Positions 1 to 12,400 of a stretch of 64,000 bases of DNA are shown here, piece by piece. The notes beneath the pieces were generated by a model, which worked only from the letters and a program-made list of their open reading frames with translations, ran no database searches and was not told the DNA's origin. Source of the stretch: Schistocephalus solidus (lineage: Eukaryota; Platyhelminthes; Cestoda; Diphyllobothriidea; Diphyllobothriidae); contig WEDG01007603.1 of assembly GCA_017591395.1 (NCBI GenBank), forward strand, positions 1 through 64,000, given 5' to 3'. Position numbers and translations under genes: made by a program. Position 1 is the stretch's first letter. The number at the start of each line of letters is the position of its first letter.

Positions 1-800
1 TATCTGTGTGGTGCTACCCCTTACTAGTACCCCTACATCCCCATTTACGCATAGATAGATAGATGATGTTCGCATCCTTGAAATCCTGAATAAATTATCC
101 TGGAATATCGTAAGTTACGCCATCAGCCAGGATTTATGCGCTTATAGACTTCCACCATGATCTTATCGGAATGTGATGTCTTCCCGCTGGAATTTTGCAC
201 AACCCGGATGGTCTCTGGTAGGGGAGGCGGGAGATCCAGATCATCATTCGTTTCCATTTGAGGAAGCCCGTCGATGGCAGCATTGAAATGGTTGAGAACA
301 CTTCTGACGTGCAGAGCCCAGGATATCAGAATTTGTGCTTTTCCGTCAGAAGTGTTGTGTAATTGCAGCTGAGCAGCAGCGCGTTCCTTTGCTGCGGGGG
401 CCGTAGAAGGTCTTGAAAACGTTTTTCAGTTAGTTACGGTCCATGTACCCTTGGATGTCCTCAACCTTGCGGTCATTGAGGCGTTCTGCATCTCCTGTAG
501 CCGTTGCTGTAAAGGGTGGCGACATCTGAAGTAGGGTCCTCTGTTGGCGTCAGCCCGGCAGTCCATGCGGGCTTTGTGTAGTCGGTTCTTTAGTGGGAGA
601 ACGACTCGAGTTAGCCTGCGCCGTCCATGTGCTTGCATTTGCCTTCTCCAAATGACTTTTGAAATGGGGGAGGGGGGGGGCAGAGGGGCTCCACACTACA
701 CCGGACACCTTTCAGCTGGTTTAGCCCGTCAGACGAGGTGGTAATCGGGGTGTGGCCGCTAGACAGAGCCTAGCTTTGAGTAGCAACAGGTGAAAATTAG
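1..800 (-). mobile_element. RTE-ZF retroelement fragments (5' end, then linker with internal deletion)
   Basis: Bases 1-45 match the 5' terminal sequence of the full copy (near 43040-43089), so another copy probably runs off the left edge. About 120-590 on the minus strand decodes as the endonuclease-RT linker, with degraded DGLPQMETNDDLDLPPPLPE. At about 590 it jumps directly into the 5' leader of the same family (compare 42755-42960), so the endonuclease part is deleted. No intact frame remains. Confidence 0.7.
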
Positions 801-839
801 TAGTCAAATAAGATTCGACACTGGAGCATTCACCGCTGG

Positions 840-985
840 CACAAGACTTATGCTACCTGTGCAGTACCCTCTAACTAGCCAACCCTACAACCTGTTTAAT
901 TTACCTTCTTGTCACAAGACTTATGCTACCTGTGCAGTAACCTCTAACTAGCCAACCCTACAACCTGTTTAATTTACCTTCTTGT
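840..985. repeat. Tandem duplication, 73 bp x 2
   Basis: The unit starting CACAAGACTTATGCTACCTG at 840 repeats at 913 with a single visible difference (GTACCC versus GTAACC). It corresponds to the outer 5' end of the RTE-ZF family, which is single in the full copy at 43 kb. Confidence 0.92.
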
Positions 986-1077
986 CACTTAAATTTCTGC
1001 ACAAAATTGGTCCATCGACTAGAAGAAATGCACTCCACAGACGATAATATGGGGTCAACTGTGGAACCTGATCCACT

Positions 1078-1860
1078 CTACTGCACTGGACGTACTCGTA
1101 TGCGCGCATTGTCAGCACCAGGACAGATTTGACGACACTGACGCGGGTAGCAACAACAAATGTACCATAAAGAACAGGTGGCCCAAAACCTACATGCCCA
1201 ATCTAACCGACGCCAATCAAGTGGCTTCTTCAGATGCGACAGCCTTGTGCAACAACGGACGCCTGGATGACTCACAAGGCCGAAGAAATCAATGAATACG
1301 CAGACTGTAATGAAATGACAAACTTTTTCAACTACGTCAAGGCCATTTTCGTCAGGGGAACCGCACCAAGTCTATTTCGGATGGAAAAAGCTCTTGATGG
1401 AGATCTCGCAGATTCTGAAGCACTGGGTCAAGCGTCTCAGCTGCGTCCTCAACCACTCATCCACGACCTCAGTCGCTGTTAACGACCAGCTTCCTCAATT
1501 GGAAACGAACAATGACCTGCATTTTTCACATTCCATACCTGAAACCACTGGCCACACAACGAATTTTCAGCGGGAAAGCACGGGGACCGACACGACGTCG
1601 GCAGATATCAACATGCTTTCCCATTGCTGAAGAGGTGGCGTCGGGGAGCAGTTCCTGGGGATCTCAAGGACGCGGTCATCGTCCGTGGCTACAGACAGAA
1701 AGGGTACCAGAAATGCTGTGATTAAAATAGATGTATCATGCTTCTCCACATCGCCGGGAAGATCTTCGCTCGCCTCATTCTCAATAGTCTTGATAGCCAC
1801 CTAGAACAGGGACTTAACCTGGGAAGCCATTATGGTTTCCGACGACGCCGCTGATCGTAT
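1078..1860 (+). mobile_element. RTE-ZF fragment, linker to start of reverse transcriptase
   Basis: The plus strand reads NEYADCNEMTNFF and then, across frames, LLHIAGKIFARLILNSLDSH with EQGLNLGSHYGFRR. This is the conserved RT entry block also seen at 41430-41350 on the minus strand. Stops and shifts make it non-coding. It ends abruptly at about 1855-1860, where an opposite-strand fragment of the same family begins. Confidence 0.75.
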
Positions 1861-2800
1861 GCTAATTTTCAGTCTGTGCATCATATTTGGGATGAACAGG
1901 CGGTGCTCTGTCCACCCGCCGACGTCGTGGATCGCCCTGTTCAGCATTTAGTTCTGTCGATCTAGTCTCCGGACGAAAACATAGTCCAGCAACTGCCAAC
2001 GCCACGATCTGGGGTGCATCCACGTTGCCTTCTCTCGTGTCAGAAGACGGAGGAATGTGTTGGCCAGGAGGAGGCGGTATTCCGCGCAGGTTCGCAAAAG
2101 GAGGCCGTTATCGGTAAATCAGCCGAAACCTTTGGGGGTCCAACACCCCTTCCCGCCAGACAGCGTGGTCTGTTCTGACGCGGGCGTTGAAGCCGCCAAG
2201 GACAACGAGCCTGTCCGCCATCGGCACAGCCGCCACTAAGGCACAGAGATCCTCGTAGCATTTGTTGTTCGCCTAATGAGAGTTAGTCTTTAAGAGGACG
2301 TAGGCGCTAGTGATAATGACAAAGAATGTGGGTTCTCGAAGAGTCAGGCGCAGTTTCATGAGGCGGTTGTTGATGCCGCGTGGTAGACCGGAATGCCATC
2401 CCACTATGCTTATCTAAATAATTAGTTGCACATCAGCGAACCACGTTCAATGTGCAGATAACGCGATCGCAGCAGTAGTTGAGGTTACCTTTTCTAGTCC
2501 TGTCCCCATGAGAGGGTAAGCAGTGCTGTCCCCCTAATAGGGTTGTTTAGATATCCCAGATGTCTGCCGAACTCCGTTATGGGCCATGGATTTGTATAAT
2601 GGGAGAGTTAATCGAGTTAGCCTCGGCCACCTGCGGGATCGCACGTAGTCTTCTCCGTAGGATTTTTGAAAGTGGGAGGGGGAGGAGAATGGCTGGTAAG
2701 GGGAGCAGAAATGCCGGATGTGGGCACACACACACACATCAGATGCCTTTATCTGGTTTAGCTTGCCGATTGAGGCGGTGCAGCAGATGAGAATTCGGTG
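1861..2800 (-). mobile_element. RTE-ZF fragment, endonuclease and 5' leader
   Basis: The stretch is collinear with 41770-42900 of the full copy: the endonuclease end, a GDFNARV-equivalent region near 2190-2220, and the 5' leader containing the decayed block at 2545-2790. A CA microsatellite sits at 2727-2740. No open frame is left. Confidence 0.75.
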
Positions 2801-4940
2801 TCAGTAAGGGTATGTTAGATTTAGTTGTCACCTGCATGAGGCACATAGTGAGACCTGTTACAACCTTCACGGTGGTACTTCGAACTGCAAACTCATACAT
2901 CCTGCATGCCACACGCGATCTGGTAATCACCCGTTTGATCAGGTTTTCTGTAAGGATGACTTAGTTATTACGCCAGTGACAGTGGCATGGAGGCCACATT
3001 GACAGTGAGCCAGTGCATTCTGGCCCTCAATCCTTAGCAGAACCGAGTTTTCCCCTCAGTTGACAATCCTCCAAACGGCGACTCATACCGTAGCGTGATA
3101 GACCTAGGCACGTCATCATCAGTCGACTGTCCAAGTTTGCCAGCTATATGGATTTGCGATTTGGCGCAATGACTGACGAAGCGTAAAAGCCTAAATGCAG
3201 TTTGTGCGTTTAATGATGCACCTCACCTTTGTTGTACTAGGCTTCATCAAGTGGTATACTTCGCCCTTCCATTAATTTATGCATGTTTCTATGGGTTATG
3301 TTTCGTCTGTCATGCCGACGCTGAAAGGTGGATCGGCCTGACTGGCTCCAACCGTCTCACTGGCAATTTCGTCATTAATTTTGAGGTTTTTTGGAAATTG
3401 TATTCCTTCGAGTTGGTGCAGTTGTCCACCGCTGCGAGACGAGTTCATTGACACCGATGCGGGCTACATTGTAGTCCACGTTGGGGGCATGACCACCATC
3501 TGCTAAATGTTGATGGCCAGTCCGAAATTAGAGTAGCCGGAGGCAAATGAGTCCACATTGTGCTACGTGTCGTGTTCGGTTGTTCAGTCATCTTCGAACA
3601 GGAGGTCGTGGTCAATGATCTTGGAGACCCTCAAATATGCCTTCAAGTGTGAACACTTGAATGTTTGTCCGTCAGTTCGGTAGGTGACGTTACTTTGCCC
3701 TCCCCTCGCACTTCCCTCCCATTAGCGTAGCGGAGAACACAAGACTGAATAAGGTGGAAGCTGATACGTATGCCTGCTTTGAAAGTAAAATTCCAAAACT
3801 TTCAGCAAAAAATGTCCTCCATTCCCCGTGAATAAGGTTGGGAACACAAGCCACACAAAACCGGAAGATCACAAACAAATGGCCGAAGAATGCACATATT
3901 AACCTCATAAAAGAATCATTCTTGAATGCGTCTGAAAATATCGACCAAATTGGACTTCTTTCAAAACGTGCGCCGATGACCTCATTTTTGTTGTTCAAAA
4001 AAACAAATAAGGTTAAGATTCGGTATAAAATGGGTCAAATAGGCTAACCGACATAGATATAAGAGGATTCACATGCGAATGTAGAGCAGAAAAGATGGCG
4101 GCTCAATTTCAAAAGCCCGCCAGAGTCGAATAGCGACCGAATGTCCTTTCTAGTTGACTGCGTCCGCCGCGTCTGACTCCCAATTCAGCTTGCCGATACC
4201 GTGACGTCGACTGATTGCTTGGTTTAAACTGACTGCACGAAACCGAGCAAAACGGGTCAGGCACACATTCACACTTCGCTTTGGCGGACACAAGAGCGAC
4301 GGCTAGCTCATGCTTCGTTTCAAGCTTTACTGTTGATTATACTCTCCGGGGACTGGAGATTGTCCTGCTAACTGTGTTTTCCCGACGTGATTTGGGGAAG
4401 CTCTTGTTGTTGACACAACACAGCCCGTACACGGACACAAGTTCTCTTTACATTCGATCCTCGATATGGTCGGGAGATGACAGCGGCCAATTTTCAATCA
4501 GAAGTGCGAAACATCCTGGCACTCACATCAGAAAACACTTTATTCAGCCGCCCAACTTACTCAAACAGCCGCTAAGCTGATAGAGATACCGGGCTTTTCC
4601 AAGCCCTCACTTGTCTCATTCCCGATTCTCCCAGCTTGTCCTCCGTGTCTAGGACTTGAATTCACAGATAGCGAAGCTTGCCTAAGCCTCGCTTCTCTCC
4701 AACAACAGACAGCCCTCACCATCATCTCTGAGCTCATACAACAGGCCTGTCCTGGGTATTTCCCTATATCGCTCCAGTGCAACTATCAATTGCTGGCATA
4801 TCACCTTTGCTGTCAAAGCCAGTCACTGCACCTTGACCCGATCTTGCCAATTGGTGAAACGGGTCGTTCCGAAGGCCACTGCAACTAGTCGTCCCGAAAA
4901 CTTCAGACCGGCCAAACGGTAGATGCCTGCGGCAACCTGA
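2801..4940. other. Unassigned stretch with a possible RT scrap
   Basis: No host exon recognised. Minus-strand 3690-3800 encodes a short string ending TLFSLVFSATLMGGK, resembling RT motif B of RTE-like elements (LFSL.FSA.LM). The rest has no recognisable coding or repeat signal. Confidence 0.35.
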
Positions 4941-5340
4941 GTGGCAGACGTTATTGGTGCTGATTGCATTCCTTTCTTCGCCCACCTGGGTGACTGCTGG
5001 CAGTCAAATCTTAAGGACCGGACCACCAGTCTCATCGTCAGGGGTATCTATGTCTTTGTAGTTTCATACCAATTAACCGTATTTAACCCTGATCCAGCTA
5101 GTCCGTTTCGGCAGCTCCTCGCCCACTATCCCGATCTCAGTCTTCCCCGTTTCAACGCCTCTACCCTACTGCATGATGATGTTCTTCACTGCATCCGGAT
5201 CCATGGCCCTTCAGCGTTTTCGCGGTCCCACCGTCTCGCGTCTGGACATCTGGCTGCCTCGCTCAAACACACACTTTGTCAGGCTGAAGGCCTTCGGGCC
5301 CCGCCCACGGCACATGGTTCCTGGTGACCGGTACCTTATC
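4941..5340 (+). mobile_element. Gypsy-type LTR retrotransposon pol remnant
   Basis: A 128-codon open stretch starts ADVIGADCIPFFAHLGDC, matching the end of a retropepsin domain (ADV.GADF..). It continues with DRTTSLIVRGI, NPFRQLL-like and HHIRT-like blocks and then a shifted HMVPGDRYL. This layout is typical of the protease-RT spacer of Metaviridae (Gypsy) elements in flatworms. The active-site part of the protease and the RT catalytic core are absent, and no LTRs were seen. It is a dead fragment. Confidence 0.7.
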
Positions 5341-5494
5341 GGTTTGAGGATAGATTGCGGCTCAGGTCGAGGTACAGTAGATATGCTAGCTTATGAAAGG
5401 TTAACCGAAATTCTGAACTGTGCTGTCGGTTAAAAGAGATTAATTAAGTGGGGAAGCAATACTGATAATCGTGAGTTATAATAACAAGGCATTA

Positions 5495-5821
5495 CAGTCA
5501 AGGCAGGATACCGGCTTTTGAAGAAGCTTGTTTTCGGTCGCCTTCCAAAACTAAACTCTTCAAAAGAAACTACTTAGGAAGCATGCCATCTTCCAATAAT
5601 ACGTTTGCCTGTATATAATTTGAAGAAGGCGCGTAATTTTATACTACAGAAGTACATGAAAGAATATTTTTACACATGTTTTCTATAAAATATATTCGAC
5701 TATTAAGGGCATTAGAAATAAACGCAAAAGATGCCTACTACTTGAGCAGTCATTTTTTAGAGTGTAGTGTGAAGGTGGCCGGAAAGAAGCTTGCTTAAAA
5801 GCCGACATCCTGCCGTGACTG
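5495..5821. mobile_element. MITE with about 50-bp imperfect terminal inverted repeats
   Basis: The left end CAGTCAAGGCAGGATACCGG and the inverted right end CAGTCACGGCAGGATGTCGG stay alignable for about 50 bases each. The interior is AT-rich and has no ORF. CAGT termini next to TA on the left suggest a Tc1/mariner-type non-autonomous element. The right-hand target base pair reads GA, so the duplication is imperfect. Confidence 0.75.
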
Positions 5822-6198
5822 GAGTATCCCGTTATTGTGCCAAACACAAAAATCAGTATTACGACCCCATAACCAAAAGAAAATTTCAGAATTTCGGTTC
5901 ACATTCTATGAGATGACACATCTACTGTATTTTTAAGACCAAGCACAGCCACCCGGAGTACCAAGTCCCAACAGAGAACACCACTAGAGCCAAGCTCTCC
6001 ACATGTACAACTGAAAAGCAAACAGACAGGCTAGCACTTATCAAAATGTCCATTGCGAAAGCAGTCACGGTGACAATTCAATCTAGAATCAGCGGCGATC
6101 AGAAGTAGGAAAAAACGCGCGTTCGAGTGAATCCGGGGCAGCACTGGCGATGGCGATTAAAAAAACATAGCAGCGCGGGCCACCTCATGCTCCTCCTT

Positions 6199-6422
6199 TT
6201 ATTCTGTTTTGCCACGGTATTTGTCCAAGTTTTTCAAAAGCTCGGTCGCCATGTCCTCGGTTTTGACCCGAATAAGCATTGGAACAGGGCGTGTCGGCGA
6301 AGAAGCGTCCGGCTCCTTGTCACCCGGCAGTGGGGGTAAGGGGACACAAGCGAAGGTGATGTTGTTCTTTTGCAGATGCATTGGAATGTCCTTAGTCACC
6401 AGAATATTAAGCAGAATGTTGC
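6199..6422 (-). CDS. NUP50: NUP50 exon 4 (second half of Ran-binding domain, stop)
   Basis: The exon starts after CTCCTTAG, enters in phase 1 and completes the Gly of NLG. It encodes GNILLNILVTKDIP, then KNNITFACVP, a loop rich in Pro and Asp, and VPMLIRVKTEDMATELLKNL before TAA at 6201-6199. This is the C-terminal strand and helix of the Ran-binding domain. AATAAA overlaps the stop, so a very short 3' UTR is possible; no experiment supports its use. Confidence 0.92.
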
Positions 6423-9400
6423 CTAAGGAGAGAAAAAAGGACCTGTGCATATAAAAACGGTAGCCACGGAAGGCATATGCACAAAGAAAGGGCCAAGAGA
6501 CTGACCAGGCCAGTAAGACAACAATATGACTGGATAAAACTTAAAAAAAGTCACAGGGAGGCAACTTCTTCATTTAAAAACAAGCGTGAACAACAGAAAC
6601 CACTGATGCCATTAAATTCCGCGTTTATGCCTGTTTTAAATCCATAATGAGGACAAAATTTAACAAACCCATTCACATTCAGTTGTCTACATTGACAGGA
6701 GCCATAAAGGTTGTCGGAACGGTCTGAGAAGATAATCCACACTACTTTTGAAGTCACTTTCTGGCTGAAAATAAACTGCTCCTGGATTTTCTGTTAAAGG
6801 CCGAGTGTGACAGTAGTGATTTACTGGAAGGGGGGGGGGTACTAGGTACTAGGGGGTACTAGGTACTAGGAGGTACTAGGTACTAGGGGGGGGGGTACTA
6901 GAAACATTAGCACAGACCTGGTTCCAATTTCATTGCAACTAAATTTCAAACAACTGAGTTTACGGATAAGGGTCGTTGCTGACCGCAGATTTGCCGAATT
7001 TAAATGGGAGCCAGCTGGAAAGTGTCTTGACCGACTTCATAGTAGCGTAGCCATGACATATCTTAACTCCTTTTTAACCCCTCAGTAATCCATAGCACTC
7101 AGAAGACAGCGGTAAGTTTGCCGAATGACCGGAATGATTTGAGGTAGCAGTTGACTACATTTGCGTGAACATCGGCTGACTAGGTGGCGCAAGCAAGCGC
7201 AATTCTGAAAAGTTGGTGTTAGAACTGAATGGTGCCACCACCCGGTTTTCGACGAGTACTGACAGATCTTTGACTTACGTCCTTTTCCCCAATGTCGCAA
7301 CCACTAGTGTACCTCGGTTCCGAGTGATGTGCTAGACCCATTTGGTTTCCTCTTCAAGTAAGATGGACGAGGGTGCCTCCCATTTTGTGAGGTTTTGTAG
7401 TAGTGGTTGGAGTAGGACCCTAGACAGTATTCAGAAAAACGACCCGGCTGCTAATCAACGTCAGCTCTTACAGTTTTCATAGATTTCTTGGCGGTATAAC
7501 TGGGCTTAACAGTCGGTGTTGCGGGTACAAGCAGCCTCCAAGTATAAAATTTATAAATCCGGTCAGTATAAAGATGGTTTGTCTCACATGGTTTGCTGCC
7601 AAAGCATAATAGTTACAGCACAGGCCAGAGGACAAGTAGCACCGTTTAAAGCAAGGCCCTACAAAGGCCAATTCAGTTGAGAGGATAATCCAGGGCTGCT
7701 GACGCCAAACTAGAAAGTCACAGGTCATAACAGATTGGAATGCGAAGGGGACCGAACAATTGCAAGAAAACGAGAGGGAAGGGAAGGGAAGGGGAGGCAG
7801 GGCTCTTTACCAATTTGAAATGTAATATGAAACCTGGCATTCTTACCCAAGTTGGTGTCAGCTCGGACCAAAAGCTGAAATTTCTGATCATCTGATGGAA
7901 TGATGTGCAGATTTCCCAACCCGCGCTCGGTCCACTGATCTGCCTTCTTGTAAAACAATTTGCATCTGTACAGGTGAGATCAAAAAAGCGAACAGATAAG
8001 GAAGGGGAGGGGGAGGAAAACGGTGCAGAGGAATGCAAGAAATACTGCATTTGTAAGCTTGTGCCATGAAAATTATCTGAGGATTATTTGCAATTAGCTA
8101 TAGTGAAATATCCCTAAAGTCTAGCGTAATGAAAAGCGTCTGTAGGAACGAGCAGAACCAAAAGACGGATGGAAAGCAAACTATAGGTATATTTTGGGCA
8201 AACGTATCCAGGAGTTCTAAATCATGAATTCGTTTAAAGATGAACTACTCCACAATTCTAAAAGTCAATTTTTATGAAATGAATCATAAAACGTGATGAC
8301 GGAACTTGAGATAATCACTTTCAAGCAACAAAAATGCCTCTTTTACTAATCTGCCTAGCGCGTTGCGGAAAATGTAAGTTGACGGGCAGAAATTATTTAT
8401 AGGCAAAGACAAAGAAGATTTGAATGGACATTTCTGGATTACTGGCCATCATTAACCAGCCATACCCTACACTAAAGACTCGAAAACACGACCTGTTGGT
8501 TAGAATTCCAACGCCCTAATCAGAGAGACACGCACTAGCTGCCTTGTAGGTTGCAAGTGATGTGGTGCTTAAGTTGTGTGTTAATCGCTTGGAGTTCAGC
8601 AACCATACGACCAAGCGAGTGGAAGAACTGCAGGCTCCAGATGCTAAGGCTACCGAAGATATACAATGGTGTCAAATGCGGAACGTCATTCACTCAACTA
8701 CCCTGGACGTCCTCCGTCACCGATGCCGTCAACAGCATAACGAAGAACAAATAAGCCACTTACTTGCCGAGAGGAATCAGCTGCACAAATCCTACATCAA
8801 ACGCGGAGCTGACAGAAACAAAGCGGCCTTCATCACATGTCGCCATCTGGTAGAGCAACGGCTGTAGGCAATAAAATACGTGGGTGGATCGCCAGACGAC
8901 AGAACTACAAGCGTACGCGGACTGCAATGAGATGGAGAACTTCTTTGTCTCCATCAAATCAGTCTGCGGACCCACACCAAAAGCACCGCTGCGCTGTTCA
9001 GTTCAAACAGAACAATACTTTTTTACAGAAAAATCGCAGTCTAAAGCACTGGCCCGATTACTTCACAGGTATCCTAAATCGAGCGTCCATAATCTCTGAC
9101 GGCGTCAGCAACTGACGCCCAAAAGTGAGAATAAATGATGACCTGGACCTCCCGACTCCCCCCTCAAAAACAGAATCTTGCACCAACAGAAAAGCATCGG
9201 GATTCGACGCGATCTCAATTGCAGCCTACAAGCATGGAAAACCGCGGCTAATGAACCAATTTACAACGATGCTTCAAGACACGCTGAACCCGTATGTGAC
9301 CTATCTGATGAAAGATGACGACAGAAATTAAGATCAGTTGTCAACACCTAAAAGGATGCACCTGGTATTTATTCGCATAAGTTATTACAGAAAATTTTTT

Positions 9401-12400
9401 TCCACACATATTATGCTTATAAACAATTTTATCAGTAAAAATGTTTACAAAGTTGGGTAAAAAAATCAACTTGTCACTGTACTCTGACGGTTTCCTATGC
9501 TAATAGCTATCCTAGACTAAATCTGCGCATCGGCGCGAGCTTTTATTTGAAAAGAGATTAATCTAAAATTGGGAGTTTTACTACGTCGAACTTGCCACAC
9601 TTGAAAATTTCTTTCTTTCACTACTTAAACCAAATGAAACAAGGTGAGAGAAAGCAGGTTATTTTTTTAAAAAATAAACGTTTTATCTATTAAAAATCGA
9701 AATTTGAAAATCTATGGGCTTTCATAACCGAAAACGCAGGAATAAAATCAACCAGCAATCTGATATTTTTCTGTTTGTTTCACTCGTATAAACTACTACG
9801 GACGGGCCCATCCCCCAAATGCTTTGTTAAATTTGAAGCATGTAGTAAGATAATTTTTCATCTGACCCACTTGTGCAAAACTCAGCGGCCACGGTGGGAT
9901 TCGAACCCACCCACCACGTACAACAAACAACGCTCTAGCCAACTGAACTACGAGGCCGAACCCCACCGGCAGCCATGAGTTAAATCACACTTTGCACAGT
10001 AAGGTTTCCGTTAATGCGTAAATTTGAAACGAGGCGGACAGAATAATAGCAGTTTGTGAAATATCTTAGTATTTATACGGCCACTTTGTTGTGCATTTGT
10101 ATCATAGAACGGAGCCTAAAATTAAACAAATATAACCAAAAACGCTATAATAGAGAAAAGTGATTTTTCAAATTTGCAGCATAAAAAATTATAAATAATT
10201 TTTAGGGAAGTCAAGAACCGGTCAAACTTCCCAAGTTTGCTTTGACGTAACGTTGGAAAATGGGAAAAGTACGCAGACGTCTATTAGCGAAATATAGAAC
10301 AAAAGCATTTTTTTAATAAGGGAAAGTTTTGTTCTATTGATTTTAGGCATATTAATTGCCAAAATTGTATATGAACGTTTATTTTTGTCAGCGAGGAGTT
10401 TTCATGTTTAGGTGGGTCTACAAATATGATTCAAACAGCCATCTGCATTATAAAGAATTTTCAAGAGTACACTACTTCCGTAAATGCTGTAAACAAATAC
10501 GTTATTTTGAAGGTTTTGATAAACACATAGAACAGAATCTACATTTATTTGCAATCGATTGAACACACTGAAAATCGGGAAGTATTCACCACTGTTTCAA
10601 GGACGATTTTATACACATCATCATTTAACACCAGAAATACTTATAAAGAAATTTGACTATAGGAAAGTTCTCTTAGCTTACAAAAAAATGCATTTTTACG
10701 GTAGTCTGTTTACGATTGCACCAGACAATTCCTTTTAAATTTATTAGTCACTGACCGGCCTGTCCACATGTGACTTCACGTGACGTCCCTATAGAAAAAA
10801 TCAAGCTAAAACCTGTGTCCAACGAATCTCAAACAATGTAAAGAAAGAAGAAAAACGGCCATTTTTATGAAACAATACTCAAACTGCTGGCCGTTGGCTT
10901 ATCACTAACCTCTAATCGCTAACTTGACACTTATTCTAGAAAGATATTTAAGCGCAAACTCCAGTAAGGGACTATTTTAAAACGTAGTTCTACTTGTGCT
11001 GAATAGTTTAATCGTTTTTCACAAGGACAGGCTTTCTGTACATCTAAATCTTAAGGTTACTCGGCTCCAGCGATTTTTTTCACGTTTTCGGAATTTGCTG
11101 TTTTTCTAAAAAAAGTTGGTAGTTCCAAACAACATAATATTACTGTTATTATTTTATGTGTTTTAAATTTGCTTAAAATATTTCATTATTATTTCACAAC
11201 TGTGATACGTTCGTTGGCGCCAGCTTGCGAGTGATTAGAAATTTTTCGTAAATTGCCGCCTTTTCCATGAGTTGGAGTACACATGAAAGGTGTACACCAA
11301 TGACGTCCTTCTTACGAGGGAATGATAGAAAGCAAACACCTCGAGGAAATATAATCAAATGTACCAGGGTCAAAACGACCCAATACGCACCGCATTGTGA
11401 AAACGGAGCCCTCTTCCTTGATCTCACGCACTTCAGGCTTCGGGGGAACGTACTCCTCGTCCTCTATAAAAAAAAGGAAGATAGAGAAAATCACAAAAAC
11501 GGGAAAGAATGCTAACACAGTACATCGCTGTTGTTAGTGGTGGACAGGAAACCGCTACTGTCGGCGCCGGATAGTAATAGTGCGAGTTCTGGCTTGATGG
11601 ACAGGCAGTCTCCCGTAGTGCCTGAATCCGAAGATGGGAACTTTCCACCTCACCCCACCAACTGTTTAATGTTGCAGGATTGTGATAGGTTAAGTCTTAT
11701 TGAATGCTAAACTATTAACGGATTACATAAGCAGCATTATCTGGCCACATCTTCGTCAGCCTTGCCGTAATGGCACCCTAAAAGTCTTGTTTCTGCAAAT
11801 CATGGCCCAAGCTAAACCATATACGGCCAATTACTCTCGACATCGTCGAAGGGCGTAAAATAGGCTGGTGGAGACTTAAAGACCTCCGAAATCCAATGAT
11901 TGATGGCAGGACCGGTTGATAAATGATATTTTGTCAGCTGGAAATACGAACATCTTTATCCGATTGTGTTTCTAGTTTGGGTGACGGGCAGAGTGGTGAG
12001 TATTGAGGCGTCCGGAGAGTCACAGCCCATTTAATGGCCTGATTGTCCTACGAGGTGGTCATCGCAATCGCAATCTGATCACTCACTACGCGGGCGAGAG
12101 CACATAAGGCGGGTTGGCATGACACCTGCTCCTTGTTGTGAGGCAAAAAACAACCATGCTGTAGAACGTGTAGGCGGAGATTGGGTGCAAGATCAACCGC
12201 CGCACCAAAGTCTCTTCATCTTGACACTTGAGTAGAATAGACTGGGCAACATAATTTGAAGTCCATAATGTGCGTGAGGCCTTAACAACTTACTAGCCAC
12301 CGAACGGCCTGTCCACATAGGACCTTAGAAGGAAGTTCATTTCGAGGACGTCCCTATTGGCGAAATAAAACAAAAACCTGTCTGATTTAGTCCAACACAG

